Origin: Methanothermobacter sp.
GTDB lineage: Archaea > Methanobacteriota > Methanobacteria > Methanobacteriales > Methanothermobacteraceae
Length of the DNA stretch: 64,000 bases
Direction of reading: 5' to 3'
Assembly: GCF_030055435.1 (NCBI RefSeq)
Contig: NZ_JASFYG010000002.1
Span: 83,224 to 147,223 of the forward strand
The translations under genes were made by a program, and so were the position numbers. Below the pieces are notes generated by a model. The model saw only the letters and a list, made by a program, of their open reading frames with translations. It did not search any database and was not told the origin of the DNA. Each line of letters opens with the position of its first letter. The stretch's first letter is position 1. Below, piece after piece: positions 25,563 to 36,505 of the stretch.

Positions 25563-28379
25563 TCATGTCTCAAGATATATTGCAGGTTTAAGGGGAACAG
25601 CATTTTTGGCCTTGTTTTCAGGGTCGTAGTCTGCATCACGGTGGATCACCACATCGGCCCCCACCTCTGATTTTATGTAGTCACTGGCATCAACCAGCAC
25701 ACTGTACTCATCCACCTCAACAACCTCGGATTTACCTGCATCCCGGAGGATCCTCCTCACAAATTCTGAGACCTCCTTCATGTTGCTATGGACTTTTGAG
25801 GCTGAAACCCTCCCCATTATGGCACCCATATCCGGTTTTCCAACCTCAGATGCTATTCTCAGGACATCCCATTTCCAGGGCGGTGATATGTAGAGGTGCA
25901 CCCTCTCAGGCCGGGCGTCCAGTATTTTCATGATCTCCTGGATATCCCTGACGGTGTTCTGGATCATCTCCTCTGCAACCTGGACCTCCCTGCTTATGGC
26001 TTCCTCCCTGAAAGCGGGCCAGGGGGCCTCTGATACGAAACCTTCACCACCGTACCTCTCCCACATCTCCTCGGCTGTGTAGGGAGTGAAGGGTGCCATG
26101 AGCCTTATCCAGGCGCTCAGAACATGTGCAAGCACCATTTTAACCTCCATGTCGATAAGGCCATCAACACGGGCCATGTAGTGGTCCACATCCTTTTTGA
26201 GAAGATAAAGAGCCTCCTGCACGGCTTTACGGGTCTGGAATGACTCAAGGGCCTCTGTGGCCTCTCTTATCCTGTGGTTAAGCTGGCACATCATCCATTT
26301 ACCCGCGAAACTTTCAGGCTCAAATTCAGGAAGTTCAGATAGGGCCAGTTTGCCGTCCCAGATCTCAGAGACCCTTTCACAGAATTCCCTGAACCACTCG
26401 ATGCGCCTCCTGGTCCCTATAACCTCCTTCTCCCTCCAGTCAAAGTCCTGCCAGGGCTCTGCAGATGACATTAGGAATAGGCGCACAACATCTGCTCCAT
26501 GCCTCTCTATCGCATCCCTTAGTAGTATCACGTTGCCCTTGGATGAGGACATCTTGTTACCCTCAAGGAGGCCCATTCCAAATACAACAACACCACGGGG
26601 CCAGCGGGATTCAGGGAATATGGCGGAGTGATGGAATATGTGGAATGTGAGGTGGTTGCCTATGAGGTCCTTGGCAGATAGTCTCCAGTCAAGGGGGTAC
26701 CAGTAGTTGAATTCCTCCCTGAGTTCATCATCCCCTCCGCTTTCACCAAGGAATACACTGTCAAAGAACTCATCATCCAGTTTCTCGGGCTCCATCTCCC
26801 TCAGCTTATGGGCGATGGTGTAGTAGGCCATGTAGATGGTTGAATCAGTTAGGGGCTCTATTATCCACCTCTCATCCCAGGGGAGCCTTGTACCTAGACC
26901 TATCCTCCTTGAACATGCCCAGTCATTCAGCCAGTCAATGTAGTACTGGAAGTTGGCCCTTACCTCCTCAGGTATTATATTCATCCTGGAGAGGCATCTG
27001 TGGGCCAGTTCCTTCCACTCCTCATCGGAGTACTTCATAAACCACTGGTCCTCCATGAGCCTCACAACGCACCTTCCACCACAGCGGCATATTACAGGGC
27101 GCTCTGCAAACTCGTACATCTCATCAGCGAGGCCTTCAGATTTCAGTTCATCTGCTATGACTTCACGGGCCTCTGAAACCTTCATTCCAGCATATACAGG
27201 GATGTGGCTGCTCATCACACCCTTGGCATGTTCGACCTTGTAGAGTTCCCCTGTGGCGTCTTCAAGGCGTTCATCTTTCTGACTCTCAACCCCGAATTTC
27301 TGGATCACCTCTGCAGCGGGGAACATTCCGTAACCCTCAACTGTGATCACATTTATGGGTTCGAGGCCCTCAATCACATCACCGAGGCCATACCTTTCAA
27401 GCAGTTCAGAGTTCTTCCTGAGGTCCTCAAGGGCTATGAAGTCTGCAGGGGCATGGGCAGGTACAGAGAATACTACTCCAGTGGCGTACTCAGGGTCAAC
27501 GAATGAGGCTGGAAGTATGGGGTGCATTTCTCCGGTCACAGGGTTTTCAACTTCCCTTCCAATGAGTTCCTCAGGGTCCACGTCACCCTCAACCTCAAGG
27601 TCCAGCTTCTGATGGGACAGGTTATTAATGGAGGCGCGGCTTACTATCCACTCTTCACCGCCCGTCCGTACCCTCATGTACTCCTCATCCGGGTTCAACC
27701 AGAGGTTGGTTGCACCGTAAATTGTTTCAGGCCTGAAGGTTGCCGCAACAAGGTATGAATCATCCAGTCTGAACTTGAGGAGTGTGAGCTGGTTTATGGC
27801 CACACCCTCCCCCTCAAGGAGGTCATGGTCACCCACAGGGTTTTCACAGTCAGGGCAGTACTTCACTGGATGGGCACCCTTCCTTACAAGGCCCATCTCA
27901 CGGAGCTTCCCTATCTGCCACTGTATAAATCTGCTGTAGCTGGGGTCCGTGGTCTTGAATTCACGCCTCCAGTCTATGGAGTAACCCATATCCTCCATCA
28001 CAGAACGGTACTCCCTGCTGAAGTATTCAACTATGTATTCAGGGTCACTGAAGCGTTCAAGTTCCTCCTCGGGTACCTTGTGGACCTCCCTGTAGATCTT
28101 GAGGGTCCAGGGGTCCTTTCTCTGTATCCTCCTGGCTATACCTATTACCGGGGCCCCTGTGACATGCCAGGCCATTGGAAATAGGACGTTGTATCCCTGC
28201 ATCCTCTTGAAACGTGCATAGACATCCGGGACAGTGTAGGTCCTTCCGTGGCCTATGTGCATGGCACCGCTGGGGTAGGGATAGGCAACTGTCAGGAAGA
28301 TCTTTTTTCTGTCATCGGGGTCAGCATGAAATATTCCTGCATCTCTCCACTTATCGCGCCATTTACTCTCAATATCCAC
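25563..28379 (-). CDS. leuS: Leucyl-tRNA synthetase
   Basis: A class I synthetase (about 938 residues) with HIGH-type [15 protein letters not shown] near residue 30 and KMSSSKGN about two-thirds along, plus an inserted CP1 editing domain ([14 protein letters not shown]). Archaeal/eukaryal type. The frame opens at 28412, but the true start is most likely GTG 28379 ([17 protein letters not shown]), preceded by GGTGAT, matching the N-terminus I recall for the Delta-H protein. It follows cutA by 13 bases. Confidence 0.93.
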   Translation of the reverse strand: MDIESKWRDKWRDAGIFHADPDDRKKIFLTVAYPYPSGAMHIGHGRTYTVPDVYARFKRMQGYNVLFPMAWHVTGAPVIGIARRIQRKDPWTLKIYREVHKVPEEELERFSDPEYIVEYFSREYRSVMEDMGYSIDWRREFKTTDPSYSRFIQWQIGKLREMGLVRKGAHPVKYCPDCENPVGDHDLLEGEGVAINQLTLLKFRLDDSYLVAATFRPETIYGATNLWLNPDEEYMRVRTGGEEWIVSRASINNLSHQKLDLEVEGDVDPEELIGREVENPVTGEMHPILPASFVDPEYATGVVFSVPAHAPADFIALEDLRKNSELLERYGLGDVIEGLEPINVITVEGYGMFPAAEVIQKFGVESQKDERLEDATGELYKVEHAKGVMSSHIPVYAGMKVSEAREVIADELKSEGLADEMYEFAERPVICRCGGRCVVRLMEDQWFMKYSDEEWKELAHRCLSRMNIIPEEVRANFQYYIDWLNDWACSRRIGLGTRLPWDERWIIEPLTDSTIYMAYYTIAHKLREMEPEKLDDEFFDSVFLGESGGDDELREEFNYWYPLDWRLSAKDLIGNHLTFHIFHHSAIFPESRWPRGVVVFGMGLLEGNKMSSSKGNVILLRDAIERHGADVVRLFLMSSAEPWQDFDWREKEVIGTRRRIEWFREFCERVSEIWDGKLALSELPEFEPESFAGKWMMCQLNHRIREATEALESFQTRKAVQEALYLLKKDVDHYMARVDGLIDMEVKMVLAHVLSAWIRLMAPFTPYTAEEMWERYGGEGFVSEAPWPAFREEAISREVQVAEEMIQNTVRDIQEIMKILDARPERVHLYISPPWKWDVLRIASEVGKPDMGAIMGRVSASKVHSNMKEVSEFVRRILRDAGKSEVVEVDEYSVLVDASDYIKSEVGADVVIHRDADYDPENKAKNAVPLKPAIYLET

Positions 28380-28392
28380 TGAATCACCGCCA

Positions 28393-28710
28393 TCATGGCT
28401 TTTTGACTTCATTATTTAACCATTCAAGGTAATCACGGGATCCCCCTGTTATGGGAATTGAAATTATGCATGGATTATCATAACTATGTAGTTCCCTAAC
28501 TCTTTTAATTATTTGCTGGGTTAATTCACTGGTTGTTTTAACAATAAGGACCGACTCCTCATCCTCCTCAAGGGAGCCCTCCCAGTGGTAGAATGATTTT
28601 ATGGAGGGTATGATGTTCACGCAGGCTGCGAGTCTATCCTCAACAAGTCTACGCCCGATCCTTGCGGATTCCTCCTGGCCTGAGGTTGTTATGTATATCA
28701 GTGTGAACAT
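28393..28710 (-). CDS. cutA: Divalent-cation tolerance protein CutA
   Basis: A 105-residue member of the CutA1 family, a very stable trimer of PII-like fold. Features: [40 protein letters not shown] and [11 protein letters not shown]. The physiological role is uncertain despite the copper-tolerance name. Its ATG overlaps the nadE stop by one base; leuS follows. Confidence 0.92.
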   Translation of the reverse strand: MFTLIYITTSGQEESARIGRRLVEDRLAACVNIIPSIKSFYHWEGSLEEDEESVLIVKTTSELTQQIIKRVRELHSYDNPCIISIPITGGSRDYLEWLNNEVKKP

Positions 28711-29495
28711 CAGATCACCTCAAGATCAGGTATTTCAGGGGGTCTGAGCTTGTGTCCTGCCGCATTTATCATACCCTGTATCCTCTTAACCTCTTCAGCA
28801 GGCACTTCAAGTTCAGATGCGACTTCAGGAACCCCCATTTTTTTATCAACCAGCAGAAAGAGGATCTCATCCAGGACATTGTAGCTTATCCCTAGTTCCT
28901 TCTCATCGGTCTGGCCGGGCCAGAGGCCGGCTGATGGGGCCTTGGATATTATCTCGGATGGAACACCAAGCTCCTCTGCAAGCATACGGACCTGTTTCTT
29001 GTAGAGGCCCCCAATTGGAAGTATGTCGACTCCCCCATCACCGTATTTGGTGAAGTAACCCACAAGGAGCTCCGTACGGTTACCGGTACCAGCCACAAGC
29101 CGGTTCATGGAATTTGCATGGTAGTAGAGGACCATCATCCTTGCCCTTGGCTTGAGGTTCGCCACAGCAAGTCTGCTGGGCCGGTGACCGCATATACCAC
29201 TGAAGGCCTCCAAAATGGGTTCAATGTCCACCATCTCATATTCTATCCCGGTTTCCACTGCAACCATCTCTGCATGTTTGAGGTCCTCAGGGGGTGTTGT
29301 GGCAGACGGCATGATTATGCCAAGAACCCTATCCGGGCCAAGGGCATCCGCTGCAAGGTAGGCGACAGTTGAAGAGTCCACACCCCCACTGAGACCCAGT
29401 ACAACGCCATCTGTCCCGCTATCGGCCACCCTGGCCTTTATGAAATCCTCTATCTTCTCCCTCATATGGGGACCAAGCCCTGGAACATGTCTCAT
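28710..29495 (-). CDS. nadE: NH3-dependent NAD+ synthetase
   Basis: Adenylates and amidates nicotinic acid adenine dinucleotide. The PP-loop [17 protein letters not shown], the [19 protein letters not shown] segment and [18 protein letters not shown] are diagnostic; there is no glutaminase domain, so ammonia is the donor. The frame opens at 29579; the start at ATG 29495 is supported by GGAGAGGGTGG. First gene of nadE-cutA-leuS; the long leader region is AT rich and divergent to the ArsA-like gene. Confidence 0.93.
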   Translation of the reverse strand: MRHVPGLGPHMREKIEDFIKARVADSGTDGVVLGLSGGVDSSTVAYLAADALGPDRVLGIIMPSATTPPEDLKHAEMVAVETGIEYEMVDIEPILEAFSGICGHRPSRLAVANLKPRARMMVLYYHANSMNRLVAGTGNRTELLVGYFTKYGDGGVDILPIGGLYKKQVRMLAEELGVPSEIISKAPSAGLWPGQTDEKELGISYNVLDEILFLLVDKKMGVPEVASELEVPAEEVKRIQGMINAAGHKLRPPEIPDLEVI

Positions 29496-29576
29496 GGAAC
29501 CACCCTCTCCAAAGTAGCAATGGTTAAAAGTAAGTAGGGTATATTTTATATAACCATATAAATCAATGTAAGGTAA

Positions 29577-30608
<1,032 letters not shown>

Positions 30609-30610
30609 TA

Positions 30611-30664
30611 CGTTTGGGGTTTATAATATTAAAAATTAATTAACCTCAAACGCCATTATTTTTA
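30611..30664 (+). terminator. Stem-loop after the ArsA-like gene
   Basis: CGTTTGGGGTT (30611-30621) pairs with AACCTCAAACG (30642-30652) with one G-T pair; a T-rich stretch follows. Located directly behind the ArsA-like stop, it resembles an intrinsic terminator, though a role in the hmd-paralogue upstream region cannot be excluded. Confidence 0.55.
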
Positions 30665-30801
30665 CATAAAACTGCTTTTATGGGTTTAAAAATTATTAAA
30701 ATTTTTAATTCATTATATATCCGATTTTAAGGCAATATTAATGTCTTAAATTCGTTTTGGAATGATATAATGCCTTATTTTTTTTAAAAAATCAAATGCC
30801 A

Positions 30802-30852
30802 AAATTTATAATATTCCTTCAAATTACTTAACAATATATTAATGTTAGGTGA
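30802..30852 (+). promoter_or_regulatory. Promoter and ribosome site of the hmd paralogue
   Basis: The spacer 30609-30857 is extremely AT rich with no gene. ATTTATAAT (about 30804-30812) is a likely TATA box and AGGTGA (30847-30852) precedes ATG 30858, giving a leader of roughly 25 bases. Confidence 0.5.
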
Positions 30853-30857
30853 GCACT

Positions 30858-31883
30858 ATGAAAGTTGCAGTTTATGGCGCGGGTAATCAGAAACTTTATG
30901 TGGACCAGCTGAATTTGCCTGAAAAATACGGGGGCGAGGCACCCTACGGTGGAAGCAGGATGGCAATTGAATTTGCAGAGGCAGGTCATGATGTTGTGCT
31001 AGCAGAGCCAGCAAGGGAGATGCTGGATGATGCACACTGGAAGGTTGTTGAAGATGCAGGTGTAACAGTGACAGATAACGATGCTGAGGCAGCCAGTGAA
31101 GCAGAAATAGCAGTTCTATTCACGCCATTCGGTAAAAAAACATTTGATATAGCCAAGGATATAACAAAGCACCTTCCAGAGGGTGCTGTGATAGCAAACA
31201 CCTGTACAGTATCCCCAGTGGTCCTATACTACGTCCTTGAAAGGGAACTTCGAAGAGACCGTCAGGATCTGGGTATAGCATCAATGCACCCTGCAGCTGT
31301 CCCTGGAACACCACAGCACGGCCACTACGTCATAGGCGGACACTCAAGCAGTGAGCTGGACATAGCCACCGATGAACAGATCTCAAGATGCGTTGAACTC
31401 GCAGAAAGCTGTGGTAAGACACCCTACGTTGTACCTGCAGACGTATCAAGCGCAGTTGCTGATATGGGGTCCCTTGTAACTGCCGTAACACTGTCAGGTG
31501 TCCTTGACTACTACTACGTCGGTACCCAGATAATCAAGGCACCTGTGGAGATGGTTGAGAAGCAGATCCTCATGACACTCCAGACAATAGCATCCCTTGT
31601 TGAAACATCAGGTGTTAATGGAATGCTCAAGGCAATGAATCCTGAGCTCCTTGTGAGAAGTGCAAGGTCAATGCACCTCCTTGAGGAGCAGGAGGAACTG
31701 GATGCTGCAATTAACACACTCTCTGACCTTGATGATGAGGTTATCCAGTGGATAAATAAGGGTGAGATCAAGCACACGGATCTCGTTGCAGCCCAGGCCC
31801 TTGCAAAGGAACTCAAGAACCTCATGGGTGGAAAGGCGGCAGAGGGTACCATAAGAAGATGTATGAGGAAGATGTTCGAATAA
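30858..31883 (+). CDS. hmdIII: Hmd paralogue (HmdII/HmdIII type)
   Basis: Related to the [Fe]-hydrogenase that reduces methenyl- to methylene-tetrahydromethanopterin with H2. The cysteine that binds the FeGP cofactor is kept (ANTCTVSP, Cys about 116, equivalent to Cys176 of HmdI). The segment GAGNQKLYVDQLNLP has Tyr at position 14, where HmdI has the catalytic His (GAGCYRTH). That pattern and the shorter middle region mark the HmdII/III group, which is thought not to work as a normal hydrogenase. Sensing or regulatory roles have been proposed. The symbol is by recalled synteny in Methanothermobacter. ATG 30858 is preferred to GTG 30849. Confidence 0.85.
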   Translation: MKVAVYGAGNQKLYVDQLNLPEKYGGEAPYGGSRMAIEFAEAGHDVVLAEPAREMLDDAHWKVVEDAGVTVTDNDAEAASEAEIAVLFTPFGKKTFDIAKDITKHLPEGAVIANTCTVSPVVLYYVLERELRRDRQDLGIASMHPAAVPGTPQHGHYVIGGHSSSELDIATDEQISRCVELAESCGKTPYVVPADVSSAVADMGSLVTAVTLSGVLDYYYVGTQIIKAPVEMVEKQILMTLQTIASLVETSGVNGMLKAMNPELLVRSARSMHLLEEQEELDAAINTLSDLDDEVIQWINKGEIKHTDLVAAQALAKELKNLMGGKAAEGTIRRCMRKMFE

Positions 31884-31986
31884 AACCTTTATTTTTAACT
31901 ATTTTAATAGATAAGCGCTTTTTCTATTAATCAGCACGGTTATTCATATAGAAGTAATTGCTTTTCAAAAAAAAATAAAATAAAAA

Positions 31987-34900
31987 TCAGGTTACGGTTA
32001 TTCGCGTATCAACCGTCCTGAATGTCCTGGTTATGTAGACGTAACTGTAACCCCTGATTGTCTTTGTGTGGCTGAGGGTTGCTGAAAGTGTATCCGCCCT
32101 GAAGGTCTCAGATAACCTTATGGTCCTTGTGTACCTGCTTGGGTTGTAGATCTTCCTTGTTGTAACGATTCTTGCATCATAGGGGTAGTAGCCGATGGTT
32201 GCAGTGTAGGATCCTCCGGGTTTCAGTGTAAATTTGTAGGTTTTGTATGCAAGTTTTGAACCGTCTGATGAGTAAACTGTGGCATAGTAGGTCACCGTTG
32301 TAGTGTAACTTCCTGTGTTTTTGAATGTGAATCTGTAGGTCCTTTTTGGGGGGTTCACGTAAACGGTTGCGGTTTTCAGGTTGTTGATGCTGAATGTGTA
32401 TACACCTGGAGATGAGATGTACCTCTGGAATCTCAGCACCGCACCCTCATGAGGCCCCACCCTCACCGTGTAAGTACCTATGAGGTTGCCGTTGAGGTAC
32501 ACTGGAATTGTAAAGCTACCTTCAACGTCACCGGTGTTCTGGATTTCTGCCTCAACCTCCACAGTGGCTGATCCCACGGCACTGGATGGTGTTACATTGA
32601 GGGACCCTATTTCAAGTGTGGCAGGTTTCAGTGCATTGATGTTTGCAGCGGGTAGCGTGTCAATGGTAACGGTATGGTTGCCCCGCTGTGTTATGGTGTA
32701 TCTGAACGTTACGGTGGTCTCTCCAGAGGCAGCCACGTTCACGGTCCTTGATGCAACCGGTACCCCGTCTATGTAAAGCCTTGCGGTGTAGTTGCCTGGA
32801 ACGTCACCCACATTGAAGATCCTTGCAGATGCCTCAATGCTTAGGGGAAGAACCCCCTCGTGTGGTGAAACCATCAGCTTGTCCACTATGAATGTGGCGG
32901 GTCTCAGGACCCTCACAGTCACCGGTGCAAGGCCATTAACTGTGACGTCATGGGTTCCAGGTTCACCGAGCTCCACCCTGAAGATCACCGTGGAGGAGCC
33001 GGGGCCGCTAAGCTGCACTGTCTTATTCTGAACATTCACTCCGTCTATGTAGAGCCTTGCGGTGTAGTTGCCGCTTCCAGCCTCATTGGTGCTGATTTTC
33101 GCTGTCACGTTGAATATGAGCGGTGAAACACCTGAACTTGGAGTTACGTTGAGGTTTGAGACTAATGGTTCATTGAGTACCCTCACGGTTACAGGTGCAA
33201 GTGCCCCTATGCCAGTAAGGTATGTCCCTGGAGCATTAAGGGTGTGGTTGAACCTGACCTGAGATGTTCCGCCTGCGGGAACTGTCACGGTTCTTGTATC
33301 AACAGCTGCACCATTTATGTAGAGGGTTGCGGTGTACTCTCCATCAACCTCCCCAGTATTTCTGAGTTTAGCGGATGCTGCAAGGTCAAGGGGACTGAAT
33401 CCTGATGTGGGGGTGACGATTAAATCTGAGGCGGTTATATTCGCCGGTTTAAGAACCCTGACATTCCTTGCGAATCCGTTGATTCCAACACTGTAGTTTC
33501 CGGGTAACAGTGTTGTTTTCATTGAGATTTCCCTTGTCTCACCGGGGCTGAGGCTTACTGTGTTCTCCTGCACAGTTTGGTTGTTGACATGAAGCCTTGC
33601 TGTGAAACCTATGACCATATCATAGGGGTTTGTAACATTAAGGAGTGCTGTGACGTTCAGTGCACCAACTCCTGTTACGGGAGTAACACTGAAGCCTCCA
33701 AATACAGGGTCAGGGTCAAGCACCCTGATTTTGATCTCTTCACCCGAGTTAACACGGATGTTGTACTCACCAGGGACAATGATCTGGTTCTTAATTGAAA
33801 CCTTAACACTTGACCTTCCCGGGACGGTAACCGTCCTGCTGTCCCATGCGACACCGTCAAGGTAGACGGTGACGGTGAAATCACCTGGAAGGTCTCCCTG
33901 GTTCCTTACTGTGGCGTTCACGGTGACATTCAGGGGTGACTTACCCTCAAGTGGCGTTACTGTTACATTGGTGAGGGTGAAGCTGGCTGCACTGAGGACC
34001 CTGACTGTACCTGAAGTGGCGTTGTTGAGTGATATTGTATAGATTCCACTTTCTGGAAGTGTTACCATGGTGGAGAATGGTAGTGTACTTCCGCCTGGAA
34101 CATTTAAGGTGTGTGAACTGACCTCCTCTCCGTTGACATATATTATAGCCGTGTAACTCCTCGTCCTTGAATCTATGTTGGTGATATTCGCAGTGACCAT
34201 CACACTCAGTGGTGCAAGACCACTTTCCGGTGTCAGCCTGAAACCGTCTACAAGGAACTTTTCACCTTCCATCACATTGACGGTGAGGGGTTCAAGGTCA
34301 TTGATGGTTATTTCATGCACACCGGCGCCAAGGATGCTGTTGAAGGATACTCTGACCCTTGATTTTGCATCAACAGTCACAACCGTGCTATTAATGAGGA
34401 TTCCATCGATGTAGAGGCCAGCTGTGTATGTGTCAGGTAGATCACCGTAGTTCACAATATCAGCAGTCACGTTAACCCTGAGGGGTTCTGTGCCGGCCCG
34501 TGGCAGTACTGTGAGATTTTCAGGGATTATGAGCGGCCCGCTGAATGCCCTTACAGTGAATGGCTGGAAGTTGTTCACGGTAACAGAATATGTCCTGCTG
34601 CTCCTGAGAAGGTATTCGAAGCTGAAGTCCCTTGTTGCTTTTGAGGCCACCTCTATCCACTGCCATAAGACCTCGTATCCGTTAACGTAGAGCCCGAGGC
34701 GGTACCATCCGCTGGCATCCCCGTAGTTGGTGATTTTACCGTTAACTGTAATTGATAGGGGTGCTGTTCCATTTACCGGTGTTACACTGAGGTTACTTAT
34801 GAAGAAGGGTGTGAACCTTGTGAGGAAACCATCTGATAGTCCTGTGAGTTTCATTTTGATGGCATCCGATGTTACAGGGAAATTGTTTGACCAGGTCTTT

Positions 34901-36159
34901 CCTGCAACATAGACATTCTGGTAGGGGTCAACAGCAACAGCATAACCCTGATCCGCTTCTATACCCCCGAGATAGGAGCTGTAGAGGACACTTCGCGGGG
35001 TGCTGAATTTTGTGATAAAGGCATCCACACCATTCAGTGACCTGTCAAATGCTCCATCTGTGAGGGGGAAGTCAGATGAGGATGTTGTACCTGTCAGGTA
35101 AAGGTTCCCATACTTGTCTGCTGCAATTCCATATACTGCGTCATCACCGCTTCCACCGAAGTAGGTTGAGTATGTCACTTCCTCACCATCGAATGCAGCG
35201 ATGAATCCATCAGAAAGACCCTTCTTTGTCCTCTGGTATGCACTCACAGGGGTTATGGGGAAGTCCGTGGAGTTTGTTTTACCTGCAACGTATATGAGAC
35301 CACCATAGGAGGTAATGGCGTGGCACATGTCCTGTCCTGAGCCTCCAAGGTAGGTTGAGTAGTCAAAGCTCATCTGTGGTGTGAATCTTGATATGAAGAT
35401 ATCATTCGTACCCCTCTTATACTGTAAAACCGCATCGAAGGTTACTGGAAAATCATCAGAGTAGGTGTACCCTGCAAAGTAGATGTTCCCGTTCTTGTCA
35501 AGGGCAAGTCCCTGGCAGTAGTCGTCCCAGGACCCTCCAAGGTAGCTGAGGTAGGTAACGGTGAGGTTCTGGTCAAGTTTGGCGATGAATGCATCATAAC
35601 CACCCTTATTGTTTTTCTGGTAAGCGTCATCTGTCACCTGAAGGTCCTCTGAGATGGTGTAGCCACTCACATAGAGGTTTCCCAAGCCGTCCATTGCAAG
35701 ACCCTTTGCAACGTCATACTTAGATCCACCGATATATTTGATCCCTTCGAGTTTACCGAGGGGGTCTATTCGTGCCAAGAACGCATCCTTACTCTCGACA
35801 CCATCTCTACTTATTTCGCCCGCAACATAGGCGTATCCATCTGCATCTGCTATTATCCTGTGTCCCCAGTCGTCCCCAGGTCCGCCGAAGTTCATGTAGT
35901 ATATGATCTGTCTTGATGTGTTGAATCTGGCCACGAAGACGTTCTTGGATCCACTGACATGCGTTGAACCGGTTACATAGATGTATCCGGATTCATCAAC
36001 GTAAACGTCACGTGCCTCATCAACCACATCACCACCGAGGTAGGTTGAGTAGTCCATGGTGTAATTTGATTCAGCAAAGGCTGAGCCCTGAAGGACGAGC
36101 ATGAGAAGGAAGCCGCAGATCAGAGCAGAAAACTTTTTATATGGATCAATGATTATCAC
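31987..36159 (-). CDS. Giant surface protein: SBBP propeller plus nine Ig-like repeats
   Basis: About 1390 residues. Signal peptide near 8-30 (FSALICGFLLMLVLQGSAFA). Residues 35-450 hold seven repeats like YSTYLGGSGDDxxxGIAxDxxGNxYxxGxTxSxDFP, typical of SBBP beta-propellers. Residues 455-1250 hold nine repeats of about 88 residues: VTPxxGxxPLxVTVxAxxxNxGDxxGxYTxxLYxDGxxVxxxTVxV...TVRVL, resembling CARDB-type Ig domains. The last 140 residues are rich in Tyr, Thr, Arg and Lys, with no hydrophobic anchor, perhaps binding pseudomurein or another anionic partner. Likely an adhesin. The start codon is uncertain (see findings). Confidence 0.85.
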   Translation of the reverse strand: MIIIDPYKKFSALICGFLLMLVLQGSAFAESNYTMDYSTYLGGDVVDEARDVYVDESGYIYVTGSTHVSGSKNVFVARFNTSRQIIYYMNFGGPGDDWGHRIIADADGYAYVAGEISRDGVESKDAFLARIDPLGKLEGIKYIGGSKYDVAKGLAMDGLGNLYVSGYTISEDLQVTDDAYQKNNKGGYDAFIAKLDQNLTVTYLSYLGGSWDDYCQGLALDKNGNIYFAGYTYSDDFPVTFDAVLQYKRGTNDIFISRFTPQMSFDYSTYLGGSGQDMCHAITSYGGLIYVAGKTNSTDFPITPVSAYQRTKKGLSDGFIAAFDGEEVTYSTYFGGSGDDAVYGIAADKYGNLYLTGTTSSSDFPLTDGAFDRSLNGVDAFITKFSTPRSVLYSSYLGGIEADQGYAVAVDPYQNVYVAGKTWSNNFPVTSDAIKMKLTGLSDGFLTRFTPFFISNLSVTPVNGTAPLSITVNGKITNYGDASGWYRLGLYVNGYEVLWQWIEVASKATRDFSFEYLLRSSRTYSVTVNNFQPFTVRAFSGPLIIPENLTVLPRAGTEPLRVNVTADIVNYGDLPDTYTAGLYIDGILINSTVVTVDAKSRVRVSFNSILGAGVHEITINDLEPLTVNVMEGEKFLVDGFRLTPESGLAPLSVMVTANITNIDSRTRSYTAIIYVNGEEVSSHTLNVPGGSTLPFSTMVTLPESGIYTISLNNATSGTVRVLSAASFTLTNVTVTPLEGKSPLNVTVNATVRNQGDLPGDFTVTVYLDGVAWDSRTVTVPGRSSVKVSIKNQIIVPGEYNIRVNSGEEIKIRVLDPDPVFGGFSVTPVTGVGALNVTALLNVTNPYDMVIGFTARLHVNNQTVQENTVSLSPGETREISMKTTLLPGNYSVGINGFARNVRVLKPANITASDLIVTPTSGFSPLDLAASAKLRNTGEVDGEYTATLYINGAAVDTRTVTVPAGGTSQVRFNHTLNAPGTYLTGIGALAPVTVRVLNEPLVSNLNVTPSSGVSPLIFNVTAKISTNEAGSGNYTARLYIDGVNVQNKTVQLSGPGSSTVIFRVELGEPGTHDVTVNGLAPVTVRVLRPATFIVDKLMVSPHEGVLPLSIEASARIFNVGDVPGNYTARLYIDGVPVASRTVNVAASGETTVTFRYTITQRGNHTVTIDTLPAANINALKPATLEIGSLNVTPSSAVGSATVEVEAEIQNTGDVEGSFTIPVYLNGNLIGTYTVRVGPHEGAVLRFQRYISSPGVYTFSINNLKTATVYVNPPKRTYRFTFKNTGSYTTTVTYYATVYSSDGSKLAYKTYKFTLKPGGSYTATIGYYPYDARIVTTRKIYNPSRYTRTIRLSETFRADTLSATLSHTKTIRGYSYVYITRTFRTVDTRITVT

Positions 36160-36505
36160 CTCCCAAAAACATTACATTTTATATTTTACTTATAATGAAT
36201 ATAGTTTACGTTTTAATTTTGATAATAACATTTAAATTTTGCTTTGTTCATTTAGAAAAACACGGGGAATGTGTGGATTTTGCCTTGTTCATTTAGAAAA
36301 ACACGGGGAATTTATATAAGAATCAAAAAGCGACGATAAGGCCGATTATTATTAAAATAATCATTTTTTATATTATTAAATTATTTTTGAATTAGATAAC
36401 TCTTACTCACCTTTCATTCTAATTTATCTAACGTTTAGCTGCATATTCACGAAAAATATAAATTTATCCATGTCTATTATTAAATAGTGAATAAGGGGTG
36501 TTGTC
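36160..36505. other. Divergent AT-rich promoter spacer
   Basis: This 346-base spacer holds no gene. It separates the giant surface gene (minus) from the zinc-ribbon gene (plus). It contains minus-strand TATA candidates near 36190, a 35-bp direct repeat (36236-36311), a TTTATATAAG box (36311-36320), and a plus-strand TATA-like AAAATATAAATTTATCC at about 36455. Confidence 0.6.
36236..36311. repeat. 35-bp direct repeat, two copies
   Basis: Copies at 36236-36270 and 36277-36311 differ at one base (T/C at repeat position 7) and are separated by GTGTGG. Core: TTGTTCATTTAGAAAAACAC followed by GGGGAAT. The second copy runs into a TATA-like TTTATATAAG. With only two copies and a 6-base spacer it is not a CRISPR. 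Confidence 0.85.

Noticed and set aside
30858-31883. Main H2-forming methylene-H4MPT dehydrogenase (HmdI)
   Set aside because: The N-terminal GAGCYRTH pattern is missing and the middle region is shorter; it fits the HmdII/III paralogues.
36236-36311. Possible mini CRISPR array
   Set aside because: Only two repeats, separated by 6 bases, with no further copies or cas genes.
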